Assembly: GCA_032017425.1 (NCBI GenBank)
Contig: DALZPW010000001.1
Origin: Faucicola tetraodonis
GTDB lineage: Bacteria > Pseudomonadota > Gammaproteobacteria > Pseudomonadales > Moraxellaceae
DNA: 64,000 nt
Direction: 5' to 3' (one strand)
Part shown: positions 44,701-52,745 of the stretch, piece after piece
Layout: the number at the start of each line of letters is the position of its first letter
Position numbering within the stretch: the first letter of the stretch is position 1
Translations under genes and position numbers: made by a program
The notes under the pieces: generated by a model
Told to the model about the DNA's origin: nothing
What the model saw: only the letters and a program-made list of their open reading frames with translations
Database searches by the model: none

Positions 44701-46306
44701 TGCGTAGCACTTCAAGCTGGCGCACCATGCTATGACAGACATGAATGGCAATACTGGTATCAAGTGGTTTGGGTCGCCATTTTTCCACGTTTTCAAGTTG
44801 CTTGTTGGATTCTTGCTTGAGTTTGTCTTTGATGGCTTTGTATAGACCAAGCGTGGATTCAATATCTTTCAGCCCATTACTTTGAATATTGGCAAGCTGC
44901 TGCTGCAAAAGCTGGGTTTGCTGCAGGAGGTTTTGGCGGCTATCTTCACTCGCTGCTTTTGCTGCTTTTGTTTCATCGCCTTTCACCAGTTTAAGCATGT
45001 CATTGATTTTGGCGGTAGTCGCGACTTCTTCTAGCATTAAGATGTCATGTTGGATAAATTCAAGTAACGTATTGGGCGGTGTGTTATCAAAATCATCTTG
45101 CCACAGTACATGTTCATATTCATTACCCGATAAGCTTGCCAGCATGGCAAACACTTCACGCGACTGTTTACCAAACCGTGACAACAAAGTATGACCATAA
45201 TCCTTTAGATACCAAGCGTCATGCTTGCTGGCATCGTCTTCCATTTGCATCTGCATGAGCCAATTTTTATCGACGATATCTGCCCAAAATTGCTCTGACG
45301 GGTTAAAGTGTAAAATCGTGACGTCGGTGAGCACCCCTAAGCGTTGTAAGTCCAGTAACTCTGTCGGCGGTAACTGCTGCAAAGTAAATAAAAACACGTG
45401 CTTTGGTAACTTGCTACGGCTGATGTTGCGGATACGGGTCTCTGAATGATTTAATGCCTGCCAAAACTGCTGATGCAACTGCTCGCGAAACCGGTAGTCA
45501 TCATCAAACAGCTGCCGCCATAAAAATCGCTGCGCGGCTTCTAACTTTTCGTAGTGCTCAACGAGCCAGTCAGGTGTCTCGATGGCGTTGGACGCATCCC
45601 GCCCGTTTAAGCGGTTATGCAGCGCATCTTTTTTGGCAATCATGTCACTCACCGCGACAGGCTTGTCTTGCCCCCAATTACTGAGCCACTGCGGACGATA
45701 AGTCATATAACGATTGAGCATATTTGCCATATCACTGGCTAGCTGCCAGATGCGTTGATCTTGGGTTTGCAATTCAGCAGATTGGCTAATCACGTCATTA
45801 GACAGTAGCGATTGGTTATTCGCCCAGCTCAAACTGTCAATGGTGGCGGGTGTATCAGGTGCAAAACCAGTCGCATTTGGGCTATCTGCTTCTTTATCTT
45901 CAACCAACGGCGATAAAAATGGATAAAGCGGATGTTGCGGCTCCTCCACAATCTCTTGTTGGTATTGGGTTAAATAGCCAAATATTTGCCACTGCATGAC
46001 GTTTTTTGATAGCATTGCCACTTCTGGCACGTCTAATATATCGTCGTCTTCCGAGATGCGCGCATAGGTTCTTAAAACCCGCTGCATCAGTCCCAAAAAA
46101 TAGCGACCCCAAAATTCGGTGGTTACTAAGGTGCTGATGCCTGCCTTATCTGCGACTTGTTTTTTTAACCACTCCCCCATGACTTTAGATGGCACAATCA
46201 CCTGAAATGGCTCAAAAATTGAGCCTTGATACCTGGGATTTTTGTAAGCCTTTAACAAATGGTCAAATAGCTTATCGACTTTATTGCTTTGTATAATCGT
46301 TAGCAT
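41726..46306 (-). CDS. recC: RecBCD subunit RecC
   Basis: About 1526 residues against 1122 in E. coli; the start ATG at 46306 (MLTIIQSNKVDKLF) is preferred to TTG 46321. RecC recognises Chi and splits the DNA strands. The N-terminus (FEPFQVIVPSKVMGEWLKKQVAD) and ADPWDRRALSDILVLLPDIETHQN are typical. Central and C-terminal parts hold several long hydrophilic insertions rich in Gln, Asn, Ser and Lys, including one with the dispersed 15-mer (43371-43385). The gene is first of recC-recB-recD; no promoter was identified with confidence. Confidence 0.9.
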   Translation of the reverse strand: MLTIIQSNKVDKLFDHLLKAYKNPRYQGSIFEPFQVIVPSKVMGEWLKKQVADKAGISTLVTTEFWGRYFLGLMQRVLRTYARISEDDDILDVPEVAMLSKNVMQWQIFGYLTQYQQEIVEEPQHPLYPFLSPLVEDKEADSPNATGFAPDTPATIDSLSWANNQSLLSNDVISQSAELQTQDQRIWQLASDMANMLNRYMTYRPQWLSNWGQDKPVAVSDMIAKKDALHNRLNGRDASNAIETPDWLVEHYEKLEAAQRFLWRQLFDDDYRFREQLHQQFWQALNHSETRIRNISRSKLPKHVFLFTLQQLPPTELLDLQRLGVLTDVTILHFNPSEQFWADIVDKNWLMQMQMEDDASKHDAWYLKDYGHTLLSRFGKQSREVFAMLASLSGNEYEHVLWQDDFDNTPPNTLLEFIQHDILMLEEVATTAKINDMLKLVKGDETKAAKAASEDSRQNLLQQTQLLQQQLANIQSNGLKDIESTLGLYKAIKDKLKQESNKQLENVEKWRPKPLDTSIAIHVCHSMVRQLEVLRSMIIGWLNYSDMQATPAQIPADPWDRRALSDILVLLPDIETHQNIIEATFPKHVGGDGYQLPAKVTGVVAKDINRLWQAITGYYTLLNRAGARFQRSEVFDWLMLAPLYESFGLNLEQMTRACDLLTQAGFIRGFDELHLQQTLSAADDDYRYTFAYALERLVAGVMMPKATVVSFGEYTNSFGVVEKFVPLTNLTMADADIVAVLCDIYETLDDNRHLGNDVKTLPDWLTQIEKLIQQKFSLFNQTNAWRAIFAAQNDLKENIEANSKYLATVTSKTAKNSNPPTESVQQIDTENLPLKLTFVLENIAQSIINQQVSAEPSGVITFARIGSVRSLPYKLVVMLNLNLSEFPKQEQQNRYNLMQAGLPIRGDRFREDDDLGAFLDALLCAKQACWIFYNGKSTTDTHEHLPASPVQELLDFLQNRIASDDAILKPNNDSNSLSNNSQNPPNSQSANFEQWVKAYLVTHHAALPFDKSYFELPQAEQKNEQKSEHKDKGIQSPEQINDDGLSADLQQTTATLNQQIKLSKTALYPPAKIWHNLYTALQDKNATSTQPIVQVWDTKQLTEWLSQWQQLKQRLSNLPEQSQQHYVNLSKIVGNLADPAKAFVKAQNIAIPAQGDNDSGGNDRNDNDNEFESLTLDALDGWLLRKSLLDAFFAQALSDKDDNKHQNEMKLAVNAQKPIIQESINIAINELLPAGVNRYQSLQQNQQQLKKDLQDFVHHLKTISQQLDATEAKLLGNFYSEKFGALDIQNTDEVIQWVATALTPCEEQRIAISALALDKQAGLMSSKESWVITANLPLYKPYQSIEDKVAAADNPSYWLNYLPTSGKEKYLLQFWLHHLCWQVLRRTTTQQAQLNDGFSLWQFSNKKTVYLPAIPCEQACGYLQDIVMVYQLIGSVVTILPPAFCLSFLQKQQKQPETPASQHLGDWLKDSNFNFVDVNQFDYPIWQHLIGDYKPSVIIGFAQTLGTLIYEPMLSMVKELHQLIEA
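43371..43385. repeat. Dispersed 15-mer, copy 3 (in recC)
   Basis: Exact copy of TTGCTTAGGCTATTT; encodes NSLS in an Asn/Ser-rich insertion of RecC. Confidence 0.9.
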
Positions 46307-46685
46307 GCAGTAAATACTCAAGAATTTTTATAGATAGTGAGTGGGTCGCTCAAAAAATTATACAGCAAAAAAAACACCTCACCATCACCGCTTAATGAAA
46401 AAAACGCCCGAATTGCCACAGTCGCGACAGCCATTGTCGCCAACAGTCTGTCAATCTCCCTAACTCACTTAGCTTTTATGCAATTCAAAGCAAGTAATAT
46501 ACAGCTAGCAAAGTGATAAACTTATCCCTACGTCACTCATGAGTATATTTTTCGTTACGTTTCATTTTTAAGTGTTGTAAGCCATTTGGTTTACTTATAA
46601 TATTAAGCTTATTAGGTCTAACGTATAAAAGAAAACACATATAAAAGAAAACAACTGTATAAGAGAAAACAATAAGGAGACGACC
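46307..46685. other. 379-nt intergenic region with triple direct repeat
   Basis: This separates divergent recC and the small acidic gene. A TATAAT lies at 46597-46602, but the only TTG-type hexamer (46576-46581) is 15 nt away, so the promoter call is weak. Three direct repeats of TATAAAAGAAAACA (the last TATAAGAGAAAACA) at 46624-46637, 46640-46653 and 46658-46671 lie just before the ribosome site AAGGAG (46674-46679). Nothing else is recognisable. Confidence 0.55.
46624..46671. repeat. Three direct repeats in the leader of the acidic gene
   Basis: TATAAAAGAAAACA occurs at 46624 and 46640 exactly and at 46658 with one change. They are spaced 16 and 18 nt apart, in the likely 5' untranslated leader. 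They could be a binding array for a protein or RNA, or slippage copies. Confidence 0.8.
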
Positions 46686-46916
46686 GTGACTGACAATACT
46701 AACGCTAACCCTACCGACAAATCTCAATTAGACAACGCCCAATCTGATGTTGCCAATGAAGCGATGGAAGGCATCAATCGTACCGACATCAACCAAGATA
46801 ATGCGAGCACTCCTACCTCTAAGGGCTCTGATGAATCGCTACTTGATATGTTACATGAGGCGAAAAAATTCGAAGATGAAGATGAAGATGAAGATGAAGA
46901 TGAAGATGAAGAATAA
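46686..46916 (+). CDS. Small acidic protein with Glu-Asp repeat tail
   Basis: 76 residues with GTG start at 46686, AAGGAG 6 nt upstream. The N-terminal part is polar (Asn, Asp, Thr), the middle SLLDMLHEAKKF is a likely helix, and the last 14 residues are Glu/Asp, written by six exact GAAGAT units (46872-46907). No known domain. The strong ribosome site, own leader and terminator support a real gene. The coding hexamer repeat could change unit number without frameshift. The function is unknown; such tails may bind basic proteins or metal (speculative). Confidence 0.65.
   Translation: MTDNTNANPTDKSQLDNAQSDVANEAMEGINRTDINQDNASTPTSKGSDESLLDMLHEAKKFEDEDEDEDEDEDEE
46872..46907. repeat. Coding hexanucleotide repeat (GAAGAT)6
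   Basis: Six perfect GAAGAT units are followed by GAAGAA and the stop codon. Each unit adds Glu-Asp. As a multiple of three, unit loss or gain changes length only. Confidence 0.95.
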
Positions 46917-46925
46917 GATAAAATC

Positions 46926-46958
46926 AAACGGTTAAGGTCGCTACTTAGCCGTTTTTTT
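46926..46958. terminator. Terminator at the acidic-gene/DUF1275 junction
   Basis: AAACGGTTAAG (46926-46936) pairs with CTTAGCCGTTT (46944-46954) with one wobble and a 7-nt loop; a T run follows on the plus strand. The stop codon of the converging DUF1275 gene lies in the loop. Confidence 0.85.
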
Positions 46959-47612
46959 ACGGGTTAATAAATACGTTTGATAAGCCAGCGCTGACGATAA
47001 TACAATCACAATGGGTAACATCAGCGTCATGTATTTATAGTGGATATAGCCCAAAGCACCTAATACCCCGCCCCCGCAAAAGCTGTACCATATCATCGCT
47101 TGAAACACGAACATCTTCTTATTAATCGGTCTGCCTGCCAGCCAATTACCCAAGGCTGAGCCCATATCTGAGGTCAATCCTGTCAAATGGGTGGTTCGAA
47201 TCACCGCACCGCTATAGGTCGCGACCATCGAATTTTGCAGTCCGCAAGCCATCGCGGCAAACACCTGCCCCCAAAACGACTGATAGCTAAATAAAATTAG
47301 ACTGATGATTAATAAACTTGCTTCAATTAACAGAGCTTTGCCATAGCGTTTACCTTCTTTTAATGCCGTACTACCCACCACAAAGCCACTGATAACTGCC
47401 CCAAATAAAAACGATAACAGCACGATACAAACCATTGCCATCTGCTGGTAATGCTGTTCCGCCAATGCTGTGGCAAATAGCGTCACATTGCCCGTTACAT
47501 GCGAAGCAGATAAGTGCGTGAAGCCGACTAACGCGGTGCTATTGATACACCCTGCATTAAACGCCAGCACGCAGCCACCCCATAAAATCCACTTAGGTAA
47601 TTTATTAATCAT
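46941..47612 (-). CDS. DUF1275 (YoaK-like) membrane protein
   Basis: 223 residues with six hydrophobic segments. The family motifs are plain: the GCINSTALVGF start, HVTGNVTLF, GLQNSMVATYSGAVIRTTHLTGLTSDMGSALG. Function of DUF1275 proteins is unknown; a transport or membrane-stress role has been suggested in places. Both flanking genes are on opposing or separate units; it stands alone. The stop codon overlaps the terminator hairpin shared with the acidic gene. Confidence 0.9.
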   Translation of the reverse strand: MINKLPKWILWGGCVLAFNAGCINSTALVGFTHLSASHVTGNVTLFATALAEQHYQQMAMVCIVLLSFLFGAVISGFVVGSTALKEGKRYGKALLIEASLLIISLILFSYQSFWGQVFAAMACGLQNSMVATYSGAVIRTTHLTGLTSDMGSALGNWLAGRPINKKMFVFQAMIWYSFCGGGVLGALGYIHYKYMTLMLPIVIVLSSALAYQTYLLTRKKTAK

Positions 47613-47750
47613 TAGCTACCGCCATCTATCAGTCTTTAGCTAACTTGCCAAACATGTTAAGCCTGACAAAAAATGGTAAGCTTAACCAGACAGCATTGCA
47701 ATCCCTATCCAAACATCAATCAAAAAAAGTAAGCAAAAAACAGCAAGCAA

Positions 47751-47780
47751 AAAAAAGAGCAACCATGGTCGCTCTTTTTT
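47751..47780. terminator. Terminator of fabI
   Basis: AAAAAAGAGC (47751-47760) pairs with GCTCTTTTTT (47771-47780); the loop holds a smaller ACCATGGT palindrome. Read on the reverse strand it ends in a T run, 18 nt beyond the fabI stop. Confidence 0.88.
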
Positions 47781-47798
47781 CGACTACCTGCCTAAAAA

Positions 47799-48602
47799 TT
47801 AGTCTTCTACTTGCATCATCACTTGTTCAGAGAGTGCCACGGTATTAAACCCAGCATCGACAAATAAAATCTCGCCGGTGATACCAGATGCCCAAGGCGA
47901 TAACAAGAACATCGCGGCATTGCCGACTTCTTCAATATTGACATTGCGCTGTAGTGGTGACATTTTGGCGTTGGTGTCGAGCATTTTACGTAATGATTTG
48001 ATACCGCTTGCCGCCAAGGTACGAATTGGACCGGCAGAAATCCCATTGACACGGATGCCATCGCTACCCATTGAGCTCGCAAGGTAGCGAATGCTCGCTT
48101 CCAGACTCGCTTTGGCTAGACCCATGACATTGTAGTTTGGCAACACATGGATACTGCCTTCGTACGTCAAGGTTAACAGCGAGCCTTGGCGTTTTGCCAG
48201 CAACTCACGGCTGGCTTTAGCAAGCGCCACAAAGCTGTAGCTACTAATATCATGGGCAATGGCAAAGCCTTCACGGGTGGTCACTTGGGTAAAATCACCA
48301 TCTAGCTGATCAGCAGGGGCAAAACCAATGGCGTGCACGACCCCATCAATGCCCTCTGGCCAGTGTGCAGCAACTTGGGCAAAACACGCTTCGATTTCGC
48401 TATCTGACGCCACATCACACGCCAATACCTTCTCTGCACCAAAAGTTTCGGCTGCCATATCCACCCGTTTTTTCATTTTTTCATTCGGATAGGTCAAAAT
48501 TAAACTCGCGCCTTCACGATGTAACGCTTCTGCGATACCCCAAGCAATCGATAATTTACTGGCGATACCGGTAACAACGAAACGCTTCCCTGTTAATAGC
48601 AT
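47799..48602 (-). CDS. fabI: Enoyl-[acyl-carrier-protein] reductase (NADH)
   Basis: 267 residues, the normal FabI length. It does the last reduction of each fatty acid elongation cycle, trans-2-enoyl-ACP to acyl-ACP. The N-terminus GKRFVVTGIASKLSIAWGIA has the FabI nucleotide loop, the active-site Tyr and Lys lie in YNVMGLAKASLEAS (Y-x6-K), and GIRVNGISAGPIRTLAASGI is the substrate-binding loop. GGAA lies upstream of the ATG. This is the triclosan-target type of reductase by family; I cannot read resistance from the sequence. Confidence 0.96.
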   Translation of the reverse strand: MLLTGKRFVVTGIASKLSIAWGIAEALHREGASLILTYPNEKMKKRVDMAAETFGAEKVLACDVASDSEIEACFAQVAAHWPEGIDGVVHAIGFAPADQLDGDFTQVTTREGFAIAHDISSYSFVALAKASRELLAKRQGSLLTLTYEGSIHVLPNYNVMGLAKASLEASIRYLASSMGSDGIRVNGISAGPIRTLAASGIKSLRKMLDTNAKMSPLQRNVNIEEVGNAAMFLLSPWASGITGEILFVDAGFNTVALSEQVMMQVED

Positions 48603-48755
48603 GGTTTTTCCTTATTTTTCAGTGAACGAATATGCACTATAATAGCTCAAAATTAGGGGTTAATTCTAGCAAAAAACCCAAACAAAGCAAATTTAGTGAT
48701 TTTCATGGCGTTTGTGACAAAAATCTCTTTACAAATAGTGGTAAAGCGTTAAGCT

Positions 48756-49370
48756 ATGCCTATTTTTTTAAACTTAAATGTTATCATGACTATGCCTGCA
48801 AATTTTGACGAGATTATCCAACAAAACAGTGATGCCTACCGCACCCTCATTGCATCAACAGGGGAAGACTTAACACGTGAAGGACTGCATAATACCCCAG
48901 AACGTGCCGCTAAAGCCTTTAGTTTTTTGACCCAAGGCTATCATCAAGATTTGGTCGAAATTACCAATAACGCGATTTTTCCAACTGACAATAATGAATT
49001 GGTCATGGTAAAAAATATCGAGTTTTATTCGATGTGTGAGCATCACATGTTGCCTTTTTATGGCGTTGCCCATGTGGCGTATCTGCCTGATGGCAAAGTG
49101 ATTGGACTGTCAAAAATGGCACGTATCGTGGATATGTACGCCCGGCGTTTGCAAATTCAAGAAAACCTAACCCGCCAAATCGCGCAAGCGGTGATGGATA
49201 TGACAGGGGCAAAAGGCGCAGCGGTGGTGATGGATGCCGCGCATATGTGCATGATGATGCGCGGGGTGATGAAACAAAAATCCGATACTCGCAGCATGTC
49301 ACTACTGGGCGAATTCAAACACAATACCGAGGCAAGACAAGCGCTGTTAATGGCGATACCAAGCGCTTAA
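48756..49370 (+). CDS. folE: GTP cyclohydrolase I
   Basis: 204 residues from ATG 48756; an ATG at 48786 (MTMPANFDEI without its first two codons) is also possible, and neither has a strong ribosome site. It opens the GTP ring to dihydroneopterin triphosphate, the first step of folate (and tetrahydrobiopterin) synthesis. Zn and catalytic residues lie in CEHHMLPFYGVAHVAYLP, GLSKMARIVDMYARRLQIQE and the late AAHMCMMMRGV (second Cys ligand). The C-terminal SMSLLGEFK is usual. A terminator follows at once. Confidence 0.95.
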   Translation: MPIFLNLNVIMTMPANFDEIIQQNSDAYRTLIASTGEDLTREGLHNTPERAAKAFSFLTQGYHQDLVEITNNAIFPTDNNELVMVKNIEFYSMCEHHMLPFYGVAHVAYLPDGKVIGLSKMARIVDMYARRLQIQENLTRQIAQAVMDMTGAKGAAVVMDAAHMCMMMRGVMKQKSDTRSMSLLGEFKHNTEARQALLMAIPSA

Positions 49371-49421
49371 TACATAAGCCACTTACCTAAACTCTCAACC
49401 TAAATTAACGAGTCAAATAAA

Positions 49422-49448
49422 CCCCAGTGATGTTACTGGGGCTTTTTT
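49422..49448 (+). terminator. Intrinsic terminator of folE
   Basis: CCCCAGT (49422-49428) pairs with ACTGGGG (49435-49441) around GATGTT and is followed by CTTTTTT. It lies 52 nt past the stop. Confidence 0.9.
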
Positions 49449-49602
49449 ATATTCAGCCGATTTATAACGGGCATATAGCGCTTTTCCATATAGTACTTTT
49501 CAATATCATCTTTAGGCGATACACTAAAATGGTTTTCGATTTTTGCCCTGTAAATCAATAGCATTAAGACAAACATATTAAAACAATAACAAGGAACACA
49601 AA

Positions 49603-50661
49603 ATGATCCATCATACCAAGGCGATTAACCGCTTTCTTGACTACGTTAAAGTTCAATTGCCCATCGTCCAAGCGCCGATGGCAGGTGTCCAAGATAGTAA
49701 ACTCACGATTGCGGTATCCCAAGCAGGTGGCTTAGGCTCACTGCCTGGCGCCCTGCTCAGCCTACAAAAAATTGAAAGCGAAATTAAGGCTATTCGTGCT
49801 GCGACTGACGCCCCCTTTAATGTCAATTTTTTTGCGCATCAACAACCTGACTATACCCAAGCGATGCAAGAAAAATGGTTTAATACCCTACAACCTTATT
49901 ATCAAGAATTTGGTTTGACCCAAGATGAGATAGCTACGACCGGTGGACGTCAGCCATTTACGCATGAACAAGCAGCGCTATTGGCGGATTTAAAAGTCCC
50001 TGTGGTGAGTTTTCATTTTGGGCTACCGGACAAAGCTTTGTTAAATATCGTCAAAAAATCCGGGGCGATTGTGATATCGTCCGCCACCACGCCTGCGGAA
50101 GCGCGCTGGTTGCAAGCCAATGGGGCGGATATGATTATCGCGCAAGGGTTGGAAGCAGGTGGGCATCGGGGTATGTTTTTAAGCCAAGATGTCACGCTGC
50201 AAGCGGGCACTTTTAGCCTACTGCCCAATATCATCCGCTCTGTCAGTTTGCCGGTGATTGCGGCAGGCGGCATCAGCGACAACGCTACCGCACAATCAGC
50301 GTTTGCTATGGGCGCTAGCGCGGTACAGGTGGGTACGGCATTTTTACTGGCAGAGGAGTGTGATACCAAAGACTTTCACCGCAAGGCGCTACAAAGTGAG
50401 CGAGCCGAACACACCGCTTTAACCAATCTATTTAGTGGTGGCTTAGCACGCGGAATTGTCAATCGTTTTATGCAAGAAGCGGGGTATATTAGCGACTCTG
50501 CACCCCCATTTCCCCATGCATCGTTTGTCAGCAATCCCATTAAGGTCAAAGCCGAAAGCATGGGAAGTGATGAATTTAGCTCACTGTGGGCAGGGCAAAA
50601 TGCGAGATTGGCAAGAGGTGGTACAGCAGATAAAATTATTCAAGATTTACTGGGCTACTAA
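49603..50661 (+). CDS. Nitronate monooxygenase (NPD family)
   Basis: 352 residues. This FMN TIM-barrel enzyme oxidises nitronates such as propionate-3-nitronate, a detoxification role. The motifs are clear: PIVQAPMAGVQDSKL near residue 20, AGGLGSLPGALLS, NVNFFAHQQPD, AGGHRG (the catalytic His region), VIAAGGISDNATAQSAFAMGASAVQVGTAFL. AAGGA lies before the ATG. It converges with the ggt gene on a shared terminator. Confidence 0.9.
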   Translation: MIHHTKAINRFLDYVKVQLPIVQAPMAGVQDSKLTIAVSQAGGLGSLPGALLSLQKIESEIKAIRAATDAPFNVNFFAHQQPDYTQAMQEKWFNTLQPYYQEFGLTQDEIATTGGRQPFTHEQAALLADLKVPVVSFHFGLPDKALLNIVKKSGAIVISSATTPAEARWLQANGADMIIAQGLEAGGHRGMFLSQDVTLQAGTFSLLPNIIRSVSLPVIAAGGISDNATAQSAFAMGASAVQVGTAFLLAEECDTKDFHRKALQSERAEHTALTNLFSGGLARGIVNRFMQEAGYISDSAPPFPHASFVSNPIKVKAESMGSDEFSSLWAGQNARLARGGTADKIIQDLLGY

Positions 50662-50698
50662 TTGCAAAAAATAATCTTGATATATTTTGTCAGTAAAA

Positions 50699-50726
50699 AA
50701 AACGTGAGTCACCTCACTCACGTTTT
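50699..50726. terminator. Bidirectional terminator between the nitronate monooxygenase and ggt
   Basis: AAAACGTGAGT (50699-50709) pairs with ACTCACGTTTT (50716-50726). A-rich sequence before and T-rich after make it suitable for both converging genes. Confidence 0.88.
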
Positions 50727-50740
50727 GTTTAATCAACAGT

Positions 50741-52510
50741 TTAGAAACCTAATGTTTTGCTATCAGGATTTCTTGGGTCAGAATAGCCATAAAAACCAGA
50801 ATCATCCGCTTGAATAATTTGAATACGCCCCATTGGTGCTTTAGTAACAACTTTATGACCTTTGTCTTGCAACAATTTTATCGTATCAGGACTAATGCCT
50901 GCTTCAACTCTAAGCTCATCGGGTAGCCATTGATGATGAACGCGTGGTGTAATTATCGCTTCTGCTGGATTCATTTCATGGTCAATCGTATTAACCACAC
51001 TTTGTAATACAGTCGTGATGATACGAGCCCCACCTGGACTACCTGTAACCAGCCAAGGTTTATTATTCTTCATGACAATCGTTGGTGTCATTGAAGAAAG
51101 TGGACGTTTTTTTGCTTCAATCGCATTGGCAGTACCACCCACTAGACCAAACGCATTTGGCACACCGGGTTTCACTGAGAAGTCATCCATTTCATTATTG
51201 AGTAAAATCCCTGTGCCTTCTACAACAATGCCACTACCAAAGTTAAGATTTAATGTATAGGTGACAGCAACGGCATTGCCCGCTTTATCCATGACGGAAA
51301 AATGCGTAGTCTGGTCACTTTCATAAGGTTGTGGTTTACCAGGTTTAATGTTTGATGAAAGTCTTGCTTTATTATCATCAATCGTTTTGACCCGTTCGTT
51401 AGCATATGCTTTCGATGTTAAACCTGTGACAGGGATTTTGACAAAATCCGGGTCGCCTAAATATTCTGAGCGGTCAGCATAGGCTAATTTCATACTCTCT
51501 GCCATGTGGTGAATATTTTTGGCACTATTTACCCCATCTTCTTTGATAGAGTAATGCTCAAGCATATTTAATATCTCAATCAAGTGTACACCACCCGAAC
51601 TTGGGGGTGGCATGGTAACAACTTTATAGCCTCGATAATCACCAATAATTGGCTGACGCTCAACAACTTTATAGGCTTTTAAATCTTCAACTGTCATTGT
51701 GCCACCCTGTGATTGCATTTCTTTAGCAATTTTTGTGGCGATTTCACCTTGATAAAATGCTTTTGCCCCTTGTTTGGCAATCAAACGCAATGATTTCGCC
51801 AAATCTTTTTGTACCAACAAATCACCAGATTTCAGCGGTTCACCGTTTTTGAAAAAAATCGCTTTGCTAGCTGACCATTTACCCAGTGTTGATTTTTCTT
51901 CTTTTAACGTCTGTGCCAATACATCACTGACAATAAATCCTTTGTCTGCAAGCTTAATTGCAGGCTCAAGCACTTTAGATAATGGCATGGTACCCCATTT
52001 TTTTAGCGCGTATTCCATTCCAGCTACTGTACCAGGCACACCTGAAGCGTCATGCGTGAACAATGATTTTCCATCAATAACATTACCTTGATTATCCAGG
52101 TACATATCACGGCTGGCTTTGGCTGGCGCAATTTCGCGAAAATCAATCGCAACATCTTTGCCAGTTTTATCATCATGCAACACCATAAAACCGCCCCCAC
52201 CAATGTTGCCTGCATTTGGCAAGACGACTGCTAAGGCAAATCCAACCGCGACCGCCGCATCGATAGCATTCCCGCCTTGTTTTAATATATCCAAACCAAC
52301 TTGCGTTGCTAACCCTTGCTCGGAAGCCACCATACCATTTTTACCATACACGGGATGAAAGATATCATTGCTGCTATCGTAGCGATTTGCCGCTAACTGG
52401 CTAGCGTTGGTGGCGGGTTTTGGTAATAGTTTGCTTTGGGCAATGGGTGATATCACCAACATTAAAGCCAGTGACAGATTGGTTAAAATCAGTTTCGGTT
52501 TTAGTCGCAT
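50741..52510 (-). CDS. ggt: Gamma-glutamyltransferase
   Basis: 589 residues with a signal peptide (LSLALMLVISPIAQSKL). It cleaves glutathione and transfers the glutamyl group, in the periplasm, releasing Cys-Gly; it fits with the sulfur genes next door. The enzyme self-cleaves before T401 (QTTHFSVMDKAGN), the nucleophile at the start of the small subunit. Other motifs: QGGNAIDAAVAVGFALAVVLP, GGGGFM-like (NIGGGGFMVL), SSMTPTIV and GSPGGARIITTVLQ. Both length and processing site match the family. No ribosome site stands out. Confidence 0.95.
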   Translation of the reverse strand: MRLKPKLILTNLSLALMLVISPIAQSKLLPKPATNASQLAANRYDSSNDIFHPVYGKNGMVASEQGLATQVGLDILKQGGNAIDAAVAVGFALAVVLPNAGNIGGGGFMVLHDDKTGKDVAIDFREIAPAKASRDMYLDNQGNVIDGKSLFTHDASGVPGTVAGMEYALKKWGTMPLSKVLEPAIKLADKGFIVSDVLAQTLKEEKSTLGKWSASKAIFFKNGEPLKSGDLLVQKDLAKSLRLIAKQGAKAFYQGEIATKIAKEMQSQGGTMTVEDLKAYKVVERQPIIGDYRGYKVVTMPPPSSGGVHLIEILNMLEHYSIKEDGVNSAKNIHHMAESMKLAYADRSEYLGDPDFVKIPVTGLTSKAYANERVKTIDDNKARLSSNIKPGKPQPYESDQTTHFSVMDKAGNAVAVTYTLNLNFGSGIVVEGTGILLNNEMDDFSVKPGVPNAFGLVGGTANAIEAKKRPLSSMTPTIVMKNNKPWLVTGSPGGARIITTVLQSVVNTIDHEMNPAEAIITPRVHHQWLPDELRVEAGISPDTIKLLQDKGHKVVTKAPMGRIQIIQADDSGFYGYSDPRNPDSKTLGF

Positions 52511-52745
52511 GTCCCTATCCTTCTAAATTACTAGTTGATGTCGTAGCAGATACAAATAATATGTATTGCTACAATATACATAAATCCTTTCACAAAAAAC
52601 GTCATATTAAATTGTGACAAAAATATTTCTGTTATCTGACCAATTCGTTAATTTTTCTAACGGATATTTAAGTTATAAGTATTTACCACAATCTGTAAGC
52701 TTTTTTAACTGCCATAGCCCTTCAATTAAAGATTGCTATAGTTTA

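Noticed and set aside
37195..46306. Pseudogene or frameshift in the very long recB/recC genes
   Set aside because: Both frames are open throughout and all catalytic motifs of RecB are present; the extra length comes from in-frame insertions.
47645..47848. 67-codon forward open frame before the fabI end
   Set aside because: Runs through the fabI terminator hairpin and into the fabI 3' end; Lys/Gln composition comes from A-rich DNA.
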